Position numbers and translations under genes: made by a program | The notes under the pieces: generated by a model | Told to the model about the DNA's origin: nothing | Seen by the model: only the letters and a program-made list of their open reading frames with translations | The model's database searches: none | From: Cyanoderma ruficeps | Taxonomy: Eukaryota; Chordata; Aves; Passeriformes; Timaliidae | Length of the DNA stretch: 64,000 nt | Direction of reading: 5' to 3' | Assembly: GCA_008694505.1 (NCBI GenBank) | Contig: VZDJ01007747.1 | Span: 1,825,390-1,889,389 of the forward strand | In this document: piece after piece, positions 36,902-50,015 of the stretch | How positions within the stretch are numbered: position 1 is the first letter of the stretch | Layout: each line of letters begins with the position of its first letter

Positions 36902-39900
36902 TTAGAAAAGTACCTTAGAAATCACGATGGCAATCCAGGTCTTCCCTAAAGGCTGCATTACTTTGTGACTACTTGGTCTCTGCACAGAAGTAGAGCAAGC
37001 TTTCAACAAGCTTCAGCTGTTGGTATCCCTTGCACTTGGACAGGTGGTGTGGTTGACACAGCTTGGATGCAGATGGAGGTGGGACAAAAAAGTGAGAGGG
37101 CAGAAAACAAGCTATGGAAAAGAAAACCAATGGTGTGGAGTCCAAAAGCACACTAAACTTGTTATTGGGCAAGCACTGAAGTCCCAAAGTGATTCTAGTG
37201 GTGTCAGCATACAAACAGGCTGATATAATCATTGGACAGCATGAAAGAGGGGTGACGCTGTCTCTACCTCCCACCTCAGTAATGAAGACCAAGGGCCTTG
37301 TGCATGTACTAAAAAATTTTACTGATTTGCTACTAAACCATTTCTACATGAAATTCTTCCAAGGTCCTCTGTTTCCAAAAACTTCTGCATGGGTTTGCCA
37401 GCATCACTTACAGCCAGGATTTTGTGGGGGAAATATACTGAGGGTGGGAGTTCTTCCCAGCCAGGTCAATGATTTCCTAGATTATTGGTTTGAATTCTGT
37501 TTTAACACAGACTTGCTTTTCCTGCTAGACATACTATTCCTCTCCTTCTATAAGCTGCCAATGCTGTTGGACTTTTGTCACAAACAAGTAAACCTCAGAG
37601 TAGAGTTGGACTTGAGTAGACCAGAGAATGTTTGGAGCATATCATGCATCACACCCTCTCTGATTTGTTGTTTAGAGTGTAAAATTTATATATGATCTAG
37701 ACTCCCAGTGACAGTGTGGCTCTGCATGTTGACTATGCAGCCACGGGTGTATGGATTTCCTGTTTTCAGTAAGGCATGGAGCATACACATATTATTGAGA
37801 AATGCATTTTTAATTTTCTTTTTTCAGTAGATCAGCTGTGGTATCTGTGGAACACCAAGAGCCATAGCATGTAATTCTAGAAATCTGCAGGAGTCTCCAG
37901 ACATTTCAAAATGCCAACAGTCTCCAGCATTTGCAACCCTACTTGATCAGAAACAATAGAAGAGCTGTGCTTGCAACTTTGCCCATTTCTTTTTTTTTCT
38001 TTCCTGCTGGTGGGATACTGTAGATTTTAGTAGTAATGACTTTCATATGAAATAACGTTTAAATAATTATAAGAAATTATTTGCAGAAACTGTCTAAAGC
38101 TGTAAAGTTAAACCAACAAATGAATTTAGATAAAAACCACTTGTGTTCTATCAAAGGAATTGTCTTTTTTTCACGGCGTACTTGCAGATGACAATTCCTG
38201 AATATACAAAAAAACAGCTATTGAAAAAGCTGAGAGCAATCCCTTCTGTGAAGGCTAGTTATAACATAAGATGTGAGGAATGGATATTTTCTACACGGGG
38301 CTTCAGAGAGAATACTTAAATATTTACGTGGCTTTCTGGGACACCTGGCTCAGGTTTTTACTTGTGAGCAAGAGGCATCAACAAAGAATGCTTATAACGG
38401 CCACAAAAACCCAAACCCACCTTTTATTCACTCAAGATACTTCACATCAAAGGAAGCCATCATTTCTTTCATGCAAATGCTGTTGGGATTGCTTCACCCA
38501 GGACTGGAAAGCAGCCAGGCTGCATAGCATGACAGCTACTCAGCAGTCCACAGCAAAGCTATACACCACGAAGGAGCAGGAACGGATTGCTGGTTTTAAA
38601 TCTGATACACATTTGCAGCAAATGTTCAGAGAGCACTTTATTTCTGTGTTTTGACCATATTTTCTCTAATGCGCTGTTTCATGAGCCTTATGGTATAGCC
38701 TCAAATCTTCCCTTTTTCCCCCTGTACAAAGTATTGAAGTAGCATGTCTCTACATAATTAAATGGTTTTACAGAACTGTGTGCCTACTCCATCTCTTAAT
38801 AGGTGCAAAATAGCATCCTTACCTTTGCAGCCACTATTGGAGACTTCTCTATGCTTATTTACTAGACATTCAGTTGTATCCAAAGGAAGCTAAGGTTTTT
38901 CTTGGTTTTGGTGTTTTCTCACAACATCTCTAGCACCTCTTAAATTTTTTTCTGTCGTGTGACTTCTCAAGACCTGAACATTGAAGGAAAATTACTGATT
39001 TCTTCCAATGTGAATTCTTTCTCTTAATGCAGCCTGCTCAATTTTCAAATACGTAAAATAGGACCTTGTAACTTGTTAATTTAAAAATAACCTTTCTTAG
39101 AATTAAAAGTTCTACTTTTGAAAGTATTCTCCTTTTTTCCTCAAGCATTTTCCAGCTGGCTTGAGGCAATGGATATTCTGGCTTTCCAAATAGAATAATC
39201 TTGATTCCTATGGGGTTCAGGTCCCACCACGAACCACATTCAGATATAGAAGCATTAAGCATTCTCAACAGAAGATCATTCCACTCAGCATTAGTGAGCA
39301 GACCTGAAATTAGCAAGTGGGGTAGCTACACCATTTATATCTTATATAAGAAAAAGCGAGCAGGATTTAAGGAATTAATTGAAATGAGACTGTATGAAGG
39401 CTTATTCTTTCCTATCAGAAAGAAAACTCTCTTTCAGAGGAGAAGTTATTTAATCATGTACTTGCCTCCAGAACCTGAAGTTATATCATCTTGGTTTATT
39501 TTTAGACTTCCATTTTTAAATATCAAACATGATCCCTCCTACAGAGTTGCATTGATGTGTATTTGAATACTTGTGTACAGCGAATAAAAAACCCAAACAG
39601 CTTCCTGCAGGTCAAAGCAGTTGCAAACACTTCTTTCCAAAGAAATGTCAAAATGCAGATGACATCCCCTTCATTGTCAGGTGTCTGCTTCCTTCTTTCC
39701 TTTTGAGTATCAGAGTATCTACAGAACACAGAGGGACTAATGTACCTTGTTCTTTAGAGTTTTTACAGACTATAAGGTAGCAAGGTTTTTGGGTTTTTTC
39801 AGTTTTTTTGAGAGGGTGTTGGGTTGCTCTCTTTAGAAATGTTGCTTTTAGATTACAGTAAAATCAGGTGGTCAAGATTTCCTTTTTGAGTTGTATACAA

Positions 39901-42900
39901 GGAAATATGTATGACATAATCTGAATGTGTTGAATATGTACTTATCATAGCAAATAGCTTCACTAATTGGATGTACAGGATTGTTTCAGTTATGGCATCT
40001 ACTGTCTATCATCTTATGAGGCATTTGGATTTTCCAGAACTGTTCTTAGTTATACTCCGTACATGTGAAAATAACTTTTAAAAAGTGTCTCAATGAATTT
40101 GGAATACAGCTGTATTAAGGCAAGTCTATACCCTGTGTTTGCAATCACTTTTTTCCAAAAAAATGTACTTTAACATTAAAGCCTTTAGTTTTGGCCATGA
40201 AATTTTCACAGCAGATAGGTGTAGTGTTATGGGGCAACAGGCTGAAAAGGTAACAGGAAGGATCAAACCTGCAAGGCAGCACATGACTTAGTTATGGGGT
40301 TCTGTGTCATGGGACTATGCAAGGGGTGCTTTGAGAGAGTTCTGATGCATCAACGAACGTTAGAAACTTGGGTAACTATTGGATGCAGTTGCTAGAATGA
40401 AAAGTGTTGTGCAATTCTGAAAACATTGAAGGCACTGGGTTATGTGGGGTAAAGGTTGCTCTCTTCAACTTCTTTTTTAATTGCATCTTTTTTACTTGGT
40501 CATGCACTTTACTGTTACCCTTGCTAGGCCTTTGTGTGATTTGGGCTAGTTGCTCTTAGTTTCTCAGGTTTATATCAGTATGCTTATTACTAGCTTGGAT
40601 AAAAACCTAGTGCTGACTCCACAGATGGCTGAAGCCACAAAGGTCAGGATTTTCCTTCTCTTTTGTTGTCTTTATAACAAGAGATTGTAAGATATATATT
40701 TGTGGTCCCCAGGTAAACTTAAAGCTTAAGTTATACTAAGAGAATACGTTAGAGAAACACTCTGAAAATTAGGAAAAACACTCACAAAAAGCAGAAGAGG
40801 AGCAAAGTATTTGATAGCTGTCAAAAATACGTATTTAGAACTGTAACTCACCCTAAATCTTGATAGGTTTATGCACAGCTATGTTCTTGATTTGCTTATG
40901 AAGGAGGATCACAATGCTGCCTCTTCAGTGATGGGTGCTGTATTATCTGATCCCAAAGTGATAAAACTGAGTGTGTGACCAGCTAGAGATTGTGATAAAT
41001 CTGAAACCCTTGATAAGTTTTCTTTGAAACACATTATTTTTTGAGGAGAAATTTCTTCAGAGCTGTATTTGCTTATGAGGCTAGAAAAGAAGAAAAAACC
41101 ATGTATGCTTGGATGTTTACCTTTTTGCTTATTTCTTGAGAGCACAGTTGTTAGAGGCTTCTATTCTGCAAACAAGGATGGCAGAACAAAGTTTTTGCAG
41201 CCTGTCAGAGAAAGAATGGATATGCTAGAAATGCACTTGGCATCTCTACTCAAACCTTGCAAGGGTGAAAAAGGATCTGGATAATAATGATTTGCAGTTA
41301 CTTATGAGCTGTTGTCAAGGTTGCTGCAGCATTGTGGTTCATGGAAACCAGAAGGAAATTCCTCCCATGCCAGCAATGGAAACACACCAGGTATTCCTAC
41401 TTAGCCATGGCTTGTGGCTTATGTCTCTTTTATGTTGTTCTCACTAGAATTGGTCACTTGGCTGGATTTTGGAAGGAAGAACAGTACTGGTGATAGCTAT
41501 GAGGGAGTTTTTTAACAGTGCACTTCCATCTTTACTCTTGGCTGTCCATGGTACTTTCATTACTAACAAACTAAGGTAGTCAGACTTCTAGAAACATGAA
41601 TTGTGTGTTGCATTCATTTCCCCTCCTCCCCCTGCCCACTATTGCATGTATAATGACTGAAAACAAAATGTTTTAGAAAGTATTGAACTAGTATGTGAGT
41701 TTCTTTTTTTTCCCAGGTTGTTTTTCTTGATTTTCCTCTCCCCTAATTTCCTTTGACTCCCTGTCTCCTACATCTCTGAAAGGAAGCTCATCAGGTTGTA
41801 TCCTTTATGGACAATTTTGGTCATGTGCCATTCAAGGTTGTCAAACTTGTGCTGCTTGTACAGATCAAGATGTGTTTCCCTGTAGGAAACATTCTGTTAC
41901 AAATGTCTTCTCAAAAGAGGCTTGTTAATCTAGTTTCCCAGAAATTTTTTATTCTAAAAATCTGGTTTAGAGGGTTGATATGTTTAATTTTTTTTTGCCA
42001 TTATGAGTTCTAAGTTAAGTAAAATAATTGCCTTTCAAAAACTAGTAACACACCGCTTATGTACAGCTATTTAGTAGATCAAAGTGCCTTATAGAGATAG
42101 AGATAATGAAAGAAAATTATGCTTCAGGCAGATTGTGCTAACTGAGCACTGCTCTCTACAAACATTATTGGACTTTACAGGCACCCCAATCAGCCTGTGG
42201 CCATAGCCTGTAAGTTTAGAGAGCTGGAGTGTGTTCAGAGGACCAATGGTTGTTAGAGATTTGTATATTTTTAGCACTCTGTGTCATCCTAATTGATGGA
42301 CATAGGTTGGTATTATATATTAGGCTTGATTCCTGGGATATATTTGGCCTATTTAACAATGCTATCTTTAGAATATCATCAGCATGCTGATCCTCATTAG
42401 TTGTATGAATGGCATATCTTGGTGTCATTTAACTAGATGAATTGATTCTGCCAGCCTTTGCTACTCTACTGTTGTTTTTCTTAAGTTCATGCAGCAGCCA
42501 TTTAAAGTATAATAAAGCTAAGACTTTTTCATTGTATTTTCTTGTTATATTCTTGTTTTTAAATCTGTGTTGTTACAAAAAGGGTGAAATTTTGATGGCT
42601 TTTTTTGTCAAAACTTTCAATCTGTTCATCTACTACCTCTGGATTTATCTCTCAACATACCTCTGTGACTTCTGCTGTGACTGACTATTATGTAACTACG
42701 GGATTAGTTTGATGTGTTGGGCTATAAGGAAAAGAAGGAAACAATTTCTGCTGCTTGTCAAGGTCATCATTACAACTTGCAATATGGTTTGGCTAAAACA
42801 AGTCAGAAGATTCTTATTCTGCTGGTGGTTGAACTGAACTCTTCAGGGACTTAAGGATGGGCATTGTGGCCTAGAAGAAAGCCAAGTTTGGGACTTTGTG

Positions 42901-43437
42901 ATGTTTCTGAGCCTATTGAGCTGCAGATAGGAAGAATCATAAGTAACACCATACATATTAAATATACCCTGCCTGCTTTCTCAGCAGCTGGAACTTGAGC
43001 TCATACCACAGTCTTCTGTTTGTTTGCTAGTAATTTTCTATTAATTTGTCAAGTTCAGCTCAGGTTTTCACTACTCATCTGATGGTTGGGTGAATGTCCT
43101 ACAAGTGCCCTTAGAACTTTGTGAGTCATTATAATGAATGTAAACTTTGTTTGGAATGCTATTTTTTTGCTTTGCTATTTAGTGTTTTTTTGGCTATTTA
43201 CTAATATCATATGCATAACATTTTATTTAAAGTCTTGTAGAATTCCAGAGTAAAAGCTGATTAGTAAATTGCTTACTCTGATTTTCTTAAAAAAAGTAGT
43301 TCCAGACTGAGAAGTGTGGCAGCTTCTTCAGGGCATCATGCAAGACATGCTACAATCAGGGGCATGGGTGGTGTATAGTTATATGAGCAATTTAACTACA
43401 GATGTGTGAGTAGGTTAATCTGCCACTGATAAGGTGT

Positions 43438-43477
43438 GGGTTTTTTTGGTTTTGTTTTTTTGGTGTTTTTTTTTTTT
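43438..43477. repeat. T-rich low-complexity tract
   Basis: GGG is followed by T runs of 6-13 broken by GG and G. It resembles the tract at 33831-33867 in style but shares no unique sequence with it. Confidence 0.85.
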
Positions 43478-44100
43478 CATTTGTTTCAATTTCCCTGTGC
43501 TCCTTTAGCTACATTCTTCAGTGTAAATCAGTTCAGTGTGGCACTGCTGTTCTCATTGAGGTAAATTGCAAACATAGGTGAACCTAGGACTTAATAGTAA
43601 GACTATGGAATAACAAGATATTGAGGACAGGACTCTGCTGATTGTACCTTCACAAGAGAGAGAGCAGTGAAGGTGATTAGCAATGTGATGGGTTCATGGT
43701 GCTATTGACCTTTGGGGCTTTTTTCCTCTTTGGGTCTGCAAAAAAGACAAAGGTGAAATTAGTAAATCTAAAAAAATATTATAGGAAAGTGGATAAATGT
43801 GTGGGTATGATGATACTTATGTCGTATTAGTACCTCAGAACACTAATTCCTTTGTTAAAAGGAATTATAGACACGATATGCCTTTTTTTTTGAAATAACA
43901 TTTATAATGCTTTCTTCAGTAACCAAATGGAAAGGTAAGATGGGACAATGAGATACCATGGTGATGCTAAACACTGAATGGGCAACTTGTGTGGCCAGTA
44001 GAAACTGTGTGATCTAATCTAATCTACTTGTTAGTGCAACCAAGGAAATAATTGAGAAATTACTTTGAAAAATAAGTGGAAAAAGACATTTAAGGATATT

Positions 44101-44215
44101 GTAGAACAATCTAGGTTGAAAAGGATCTCTGAAAGTCACCTGATCCAATCCTACTCTGAAGCAGAGCCAGCTGTGGTTCTTGAAGTGTTTCTGAGTTGTG
44201 CTTATAGCAAAATGC
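44101..44215 (-). mobile_element. Short, diverged CR1 3'-end fragment
   Basis: GTAGAACAATCTAGGTTGAA, then AAGGATCTCTGAAAGTCACC and TGATCCAATCC, follows the antisense CR1 3' UTR pattern (AGAATCAT..AGGTTGGAAAAGACCTCT..GATCATC..GTCCAACC). GCAGAGCCAGCTGTGGTTCT continues the match to the usual GCAGGGCCAGCTAGAGCAGG. Only the terminal 100 bases or so survive and divergence is high, implying an old insertion. There is no ORF2 content. Confidence 0.7.
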
Positions 44216-47050
44216 TTAGAGTGCCATATAAGAAACAATGGTTTTAATTTTAGTCATTCTAGAATGATGGGTAGAAATGTTAATGTAAAGGCTATTCATT
44301 TAGGCAGTGCCTAAATTTAATCTGATAGCTAGCACTGTGGTACCCCAAAGACTGCAAAAATAGAATAAATAAAGTGCCATGGCTCCACATAATTTCTTTA
44401 TTTCATTGTAACCTTTTAACATTGTATTTTTAATTTTTTAAAATGAAATAGCATTTAAACCGCCTAATGAGGCCAGAGCCAATGGAATGTTTTGAAAGGG
44501 AAGAATATGTTTTGGCAATTCTGCTTGATACATGTCAGAATATTTAGAGTCTGATCCAGATTAGAATTGAAACCATATCTCTCTACTACCATGAAGTTAT
44601 ACATTGTTAAGGCTGCTTCCAAATGCAAAATGTCTCTATCCATTTTTGCTCTCTGTCCTGAGTGCTTAAACAAGCTGACTGGGTTTTGTGTGAAAAGTAA
44701 TTTAGGTGTCTTCTTATTTATGTGGAAAAATAAGTTGGTTTCCTTCCAAGTACAAGTTAATCACAGGGATAACTTTGCGTGGTGTAATTTTTTGGGGGCA
44801 TCCTAGGAGAAAAGAAGTGGGGAAGAGAAGAGTAACTGTGCTGTTAAAATGCTTGACTTCAGCAACATCAGCTCAAAATGCTAATGAAAGTACATTAGTT
44901 TTAATGTCACTTGAAGAAATTAAAGTGTATTTGACCTTTTGATCATCAAATAAATGATGCATCTTATCACTGGGGAGATGTGTTTACATAATGAAAGGTT
45001 TCTAGGGCTGAACATCAAAACAGTCTTGCTCAATGTCTATCTGGAGCAAATCACCTTGTCCTTAGTGATGATTTTATGGGTATTTTCTCTATTACAGAGG
45101 CTGTGTGCTAGCTTTTGAAATAAAATGTGGGACACTGCCATGTCTGTTGCTATTGCCAAGTATTTACACTGACCTGTTTCCATCACTCAGAACACACTTT
45201 CAATCTGGTTGAGTACAGTGCAGATGTGGAACAGTTGGATATTCTTAAATATGGTGTGGGGGTTTTTGTGTTGTTTTTTCAAAGACACTGCTGTGAGGCT
45301 CATACAGCCCCTGACACAGAGGGTGAGGAATGAGATATGTTGGCAGTTGAAAGTCAGAGCCAATTGCATTGAGAAGGAGACATCTTGAGTATGAATTCCA
45401 AGGTACTATGGTAGCCTAAAGAGTCCTGACGATAATCAGTGAGACAAGGACTGGGTAAAGGCCAAGGCAAGATATTCAACTGAAAAAATGATTTCCCATC
45501 ATTTAATGGTTTAATTATCAAAAGGAGTTTTAGTTTGTCTTCCTGTTCTCACACATCCCTTGTGTATGATGAAACAAAAATAATTTTGGGGAGAGAACTA
45601 GGAAAAGCTTTTGTGGTGAAGTGGTTTTGATGTTATAAAGGAAGGTCTCTTCCCTTGTTCTGAAGTCCTGCCATTTAAAACATGCAAAACTCATGGAGAC
45701 ACATTCCCCTGCAAATTATTGAGCCACTGTAGGACAGACATGTAATGGAGTTTCAAAAGGCTAGAATTTTTTAAACAATGGATGTTAAAACAAGTTTTAG
45801 TATTGCCATGGAGCCTGAGACAGCCAAGTATGTGATGCTGTGTCAGTGACTGGCAGAGCTACAGTGTGAATTTTCAATTGGTATAGACTTAGCAGTGTTG
45901 GGAAGAATTATTTCTCATGTTTTCCTATAAGCAATCAAAGATGCCCAAAAAAATGTGATGTTTGCAAGGTCCCAGGATGTCTCTGCTATAAATAAAAGTT
46001 GAATGTAGGTTTCCCAAATCCTGATCCAATGCTTAAGTGATCAAAAAAGTGGATATTCATACAGATCACATTGGCTGTCTTTTCCTAACATAATAATGAT
46101 CTTTTCAGAGGTGCTGTAGGCTGTGTAGCAGGAGGGTTTTTCCTTTTGGTGTTGCTTTGCAAAAAATGTCTATTATATTTTAAGTCGTAGTTTACCTTTT
46201 GTGATATTGCATAAGCTAAGGGTGCTACCCCAGTGATTATGCAGTGGAAGTTGTGCTTCTTAGCTTTCAAACACCAGCTCTTCTTTATTATGGAGACCTT
46301 CAGCCTCCAACCCCGAAGAAAGTCCTGTTGGGACAATGGATTTGTTTGTTTACAGCTGCTGATGTCTAAATAAAAAAATCAGATGCCACAATAGAGCTGG
46401 ACTGAGAGAATATAGCATATTTCTCTTTAGTCTTTTAATATTTTCAGAAGTCTTTGTTAGCAAGCCTATTGTGCGTATTCCACTGGTAATACCCATCATC
46501 TGAGCTACCCTCTTCCTGATTCCATGGCTTACTCAAAAACAGTCTCTTGAGTATGAAGCTCTCTTCTTAATAAGTACCATCTTTCAAGCTGATGTTGATT
46601 GGCATTAGGCCATGTTTGCCTCTCCTGGGCATGTTTCAGTCTCCAATATTTTGTTTTCATTGGGTTTTACTGCTTTAGCTTTTTCTCACTTTTAAGTTCT
46701 CCAATAATTTAAGCTCTCCTGTGATTCTGCCAGCCTTTTTGTACTTAAAACCAAGCTCAGTCACTTGGCAGATTTTCCCAAGTGCTCAGGTTCTGAAAAT
46801 ACCCCCCTGACTCTGAAGCAAAATATGTCAAGAGGGGACTTTTTCAAGTCACGTTTTATGTTTCATCCCTTAGAGCTACTTTCTGTTACAAGACTGAATT
46901 GCTTCAGCTTGGTTGTTTAAAGAGCTCTGTCTAAGCATTGACTTTCCTTAGAGTAGAGTGAGAGTAGGAATGAATGAAATGTTACGGAAATTTACTTTGC
47001 TCCTTTATTTAAAGGGATAAAACAGATTTTGATATTCTGCAGGAGACGGC
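44216..47050. other. AT-rich non-coding stretch
   Basis: I see no gene, RNA or recognisable repeat between the two CR1 fragments. Open frames are short and of low complexity. Confidence 0.6.
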
Positions 47051-47719
47051 AGAATCACAGAATGGTTTGGGTGGGAAGGTAACTTAAAATCATTTAGTTC
47101 AAACTCCTCTATTATGGGCAGGGCCATCTTCTAGACCATGTTGCTCAGAGCATCATCCAATATGACATTGAACACTTCCAGGGATGGCATTCAACACTTC
47201 TTTGGGAAACCAGTTCCAGTCCCTCACCACCCTCACAGTTACTAATTTCTCTCATATCTAATCCAAACTAGCTCTCAGTTTGCATCCATTCCCCCTTGTC
47301 CTGCCACTACACACCCTTGTAAAATCTTTCCGTAGACTCTCTGCAGGTACTGGAGGGCCATAATTAGGTCACCACAAAGCCTTTCTTTTCCTGGTTGAGC
47401 AAACCCTATGCCCTCAGTCTTCCCTCATAGGAGAGATGCTCCATTCCTCTGATCAACTTGGTGGCCTTATCTGGACTTGGTCCAACAAGTCCATGTCCTT
47501 CCTGTGCTGGGAACTCCAGAGCTCGATGCAGCACTGCAGGTGAGGTCTCACCAGCGTGGAGCAAAGGGGCAGGATTTCTTTCCTTGACCTGTTGGACAGG
47601 TTTGGCTTTTTGAGCTGCAAGTTCACATTTCTGCACCACATCCAGCTTCTCCTCCACTAGAACCCCCAAGATGGCAGGACTGCTCTTGATCCATTCAACC
47701 CCCAGCCTGTGTTGAAATG
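47051..47719 (-). mobile_element. CR1 LINE, 5'-truncated, with ORF2 relic
   Basis: The + strand begins AGAATCACAGAATGG, the reverse complement of the CR1 3' terminus with its ATTCTGTG unit. It continues through GGGAAGG..CCAGGGATGG..CCTCACCACCCTCACAG..CCCCTTGTCCTG to AGCTTCTCCTCCACTAGAAC. On the minus strand, 47406-47669 gives MGVLVEEKLDV, CELAAQKA and later KLIRGMEHLSYEGRLRA. These are diverged forms of the CR1 ORF2 motifs LGVLVDEKLDV, CALAAQKA and KLVRGLEHLSYEERLRE. A frameshift lies between the AAQKA and MEHLSYE blocks. The insertion is truncated to about 0.67 kb and non-functional. Confidence 0.93.
47406..47669 (-). pseudogene. CR1 ORF2 C-terminal relic
   Basis: This is the open segment covering the end of the ORF2 thumb and C-terminal region of the truncated CR1. 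It begins at the LGVLVDEKLDV-type motif and ends in the EHLSYEGRLRA-type motif, but the residues between are out of the ancestral register and the frame ends early. The reverse-transcriptase catalytic motifs lie upstream in a full element and are absent. No product is expected. Confidence 0.85.
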
Positions 47720-49954
47720 CAATTTAGTCTGTAAGTGCACAAAGCCAGTAGTGCTCTCCTTTATGTACATGTGTAGTGAGGATGGTTCTAGTGACTAGAA
47801 AAAATTCTTATTTACATCTGTTTCAGTATAGTGAAGTAGGTTGCAATTAATTAGGAAGTTTCTGGTGTGGTAAAAATCATCATATAGGAGGAATGCAAAC
47901 ACATGATTTTCAAAGAGGAATTGAATTCCATATGTGTTATCCCCTCTCCCAGCTAGGAATTAATTGCAACTTTAAAAGAGACTTGATTACGTCTGTTTAA
48001 AAATTAAAAAAAAAATCAGTGACAAACCCCAACTCCCTCTTTCCTCTGCCATGACTAGCCACGTTTTCAATACTGAGGATATTTAAGTGATTCTAATTTA
48101 AACTTTTCTTTCATTACTTAGCTCGAGTTGAGAGAGTGCTTTGATCACTTTGAGTTATATAATTTATTAGAGTTAAGGGAAGAGGATAACCCTCAGATGT
48201 CTTCTGTGGTAAAGCACTGATGCTGAAAATGTTAAATGTTTGCAGACTGAGAACATGCTTGGCTGGAAAGGCCAAAAAAGAATAAATAAAATGTGACATG
48301 TTTTATTTTGTTATTTATTCCCTAGTAAGAATACAAAACAAAAGAAAAAATAAATCATATTTTATTCAAAACATGGGCATGATTTGTCTGGAATCTGGCA
48401 GTATCCTCCCACACCATATATGATGTCAAGACATATGTAGTGAGCTTAAAGGTTGTCAGTACAGCAATTTTGTTAAATACTTCTAGCTTCTTAATATATA
48501 CATTGTAAATCCCATGAAGGACACTTGTGTATCCTTATTGACACGTGTCGTGTGGGAGACTGCTGTTCTGCTGCATTCTGTGGATTTGCAGCTTGGTACT
48601 TGCTGCTTTCCTAAGGTGTTACATTCAATTCACTCAGTTGTGCTGTGTTCAACTGCAGTATAAATCCGAGCACCTAAACCCATAATTCTTTGACTGCTGG
48701 TGCTGACAGGATAATTAGGAACAAGAGCATTCATATTTGAACTTCTAATTCATTGTGGGGGCACAAATTAAACCAGTTGAAAACATCGTGTGCAGACAAT
48801 ATATTGGCTGACAGAATGAGTTAGAATGAGGAAAAGAAGCACTATACAACAAGATAGTATGGATCTGGGGGAAGCCCTCTCTGAGCTGTGAAAGTAAGTC
48901 TTGTGGTATAGCTGTCCTTTGAATAGCATGAGCTTCCCACTAAAGTCTAGTAGATTGGTAAGAATAGCCAGCCTTCTCTCAGATGCTGCTGAGCATCAGT
49001 CAAGCTTACTGAAATGACACACCCTATGAAACAATGTTAGAGCCTGGCAGTTTTACAGAGAAAATAAATGTGCGAAAATGGAAATGCTGAGGTCACTCTG
49101 TGAATAGTGTATTTTAATGCGCAGTGCTTGAAATTCAGTGCTAGCTTGTGCAAATATAAGCCCTGAAAGACGCTGATGGACTTGTAGGTGTGATGTTACT
49201 GCTCATCTTGCTCATCATTCTCATTGTTTGCTTGTTGGGGAAACACATCACAACAAAGTTACTACCAAGGCTTAGAGCAATAGCTAATGGTGCTATTGTC
49301 TTCTGGGACTGAAGCTATTGGGATGGCAAGCTTCTTAATCATTCCTGTATCAGACCTTTCCATGTAGTTAGGTGATTTCTTTGACCTACTTGATTTGGTG
49401 TTCATTTACGCCAGTTAGTGATCAACAGTAATTTAATTCTGTTCTTTACTAGGTTACCTGGCAGGCTCTGGTGTCCTTTCTCTTTGTAAGTCTTAACAGA
49501 GGTTTAAACAGAACAATTTACGTATACTTAGTTTTGCCTCAGTGTTGAATGTTTGCCAAGATGATTTAAGGCACTCATGATCTTATGTTTCTGTGTAATT
49601 TCAAAAGCTGGATCTAGGTTAAGTTCCTAACAGTGTTCCAAACTTGTTTGAACCACATACCAGCAGAGGATAGGAGCAGGATGGTGTAACTGTGCTAACA
49701 TCATCTTCATTTCCAGAGGGAGAAGATGTAAAACATGTAGTAGTGCTATTTACACAGTAAAGAGCTGCATACAAAGGGTAAAGTGATGTTTGAGTGGAAA
49801 GTGGAAAATGGTAATATTTCATCTGCCAGCTGCAAGGGAGGAGAAGGTATAACAAAATATGGATTAGTTTTAGGTGTAAGTATGACTAAATGGAATATAT
49901 TTTGGAGTCTTACGGGACATGCAATCAGAACTGCAAGCACAAGATGCAGAGGAC
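47720..49954. other. AT-rich non-coding stretch
   Basis: No gene or recognisable repeat was seen. A-rich runs occur around 48001-48015 and 48330-48350. Confidence 0.6.
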
Positions 49955-50015
49955 TAAGGGCCAGGAGAGATTATGATCTGATCTAACTGCCTGTATTCAT
50001 CAGGACAGAAAACCT
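49955..50015 (-). mobile_element. Ancient CR1-like 3'-tail fragment
   Basis: AAGGGCCAGGAGAGATTATG, then ATCTGATCTAACTGCCTGTA and TTCATCAGGACAGAAAACC, parallels the antisense tail of old sauropsid CR1 elements (AAGGCCAGAAGGGACCATTATGATCATCTAGTCTGACCTCCTGTATAACACAGG pattern, common in turtles). Only about 60 bases remain, with several mismatches. If correct, it predates the avian CR1 expansions. Confidence 0.5.

Larger units (their letters stand above)
27651..44100. other. AT-rich non-coding stretch
   Basis: No gene is recognisable. Contents include short duplications at 27833-27866 and 28853-28900, a GATA microsatellite at 30531-30547, a dispersed 23-25 bp repeat pair at 32484 and 33968, and T/G-rich tracts at 33831-33867, 35565-35604 and 43438-43477. 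There is also A14 at 36888-36901. The longest open frame of the whole window (37189-37695, + strand) lies here but starts with GTG and resembles nothing known. Confidence 0.6.

Noticed and set aside
39038..39566. Overlapping frames on both strands (92 and 121 codons)
   Set aside because: Neither resembles a known protein, and overlapping open frames on both strands suggest chance.
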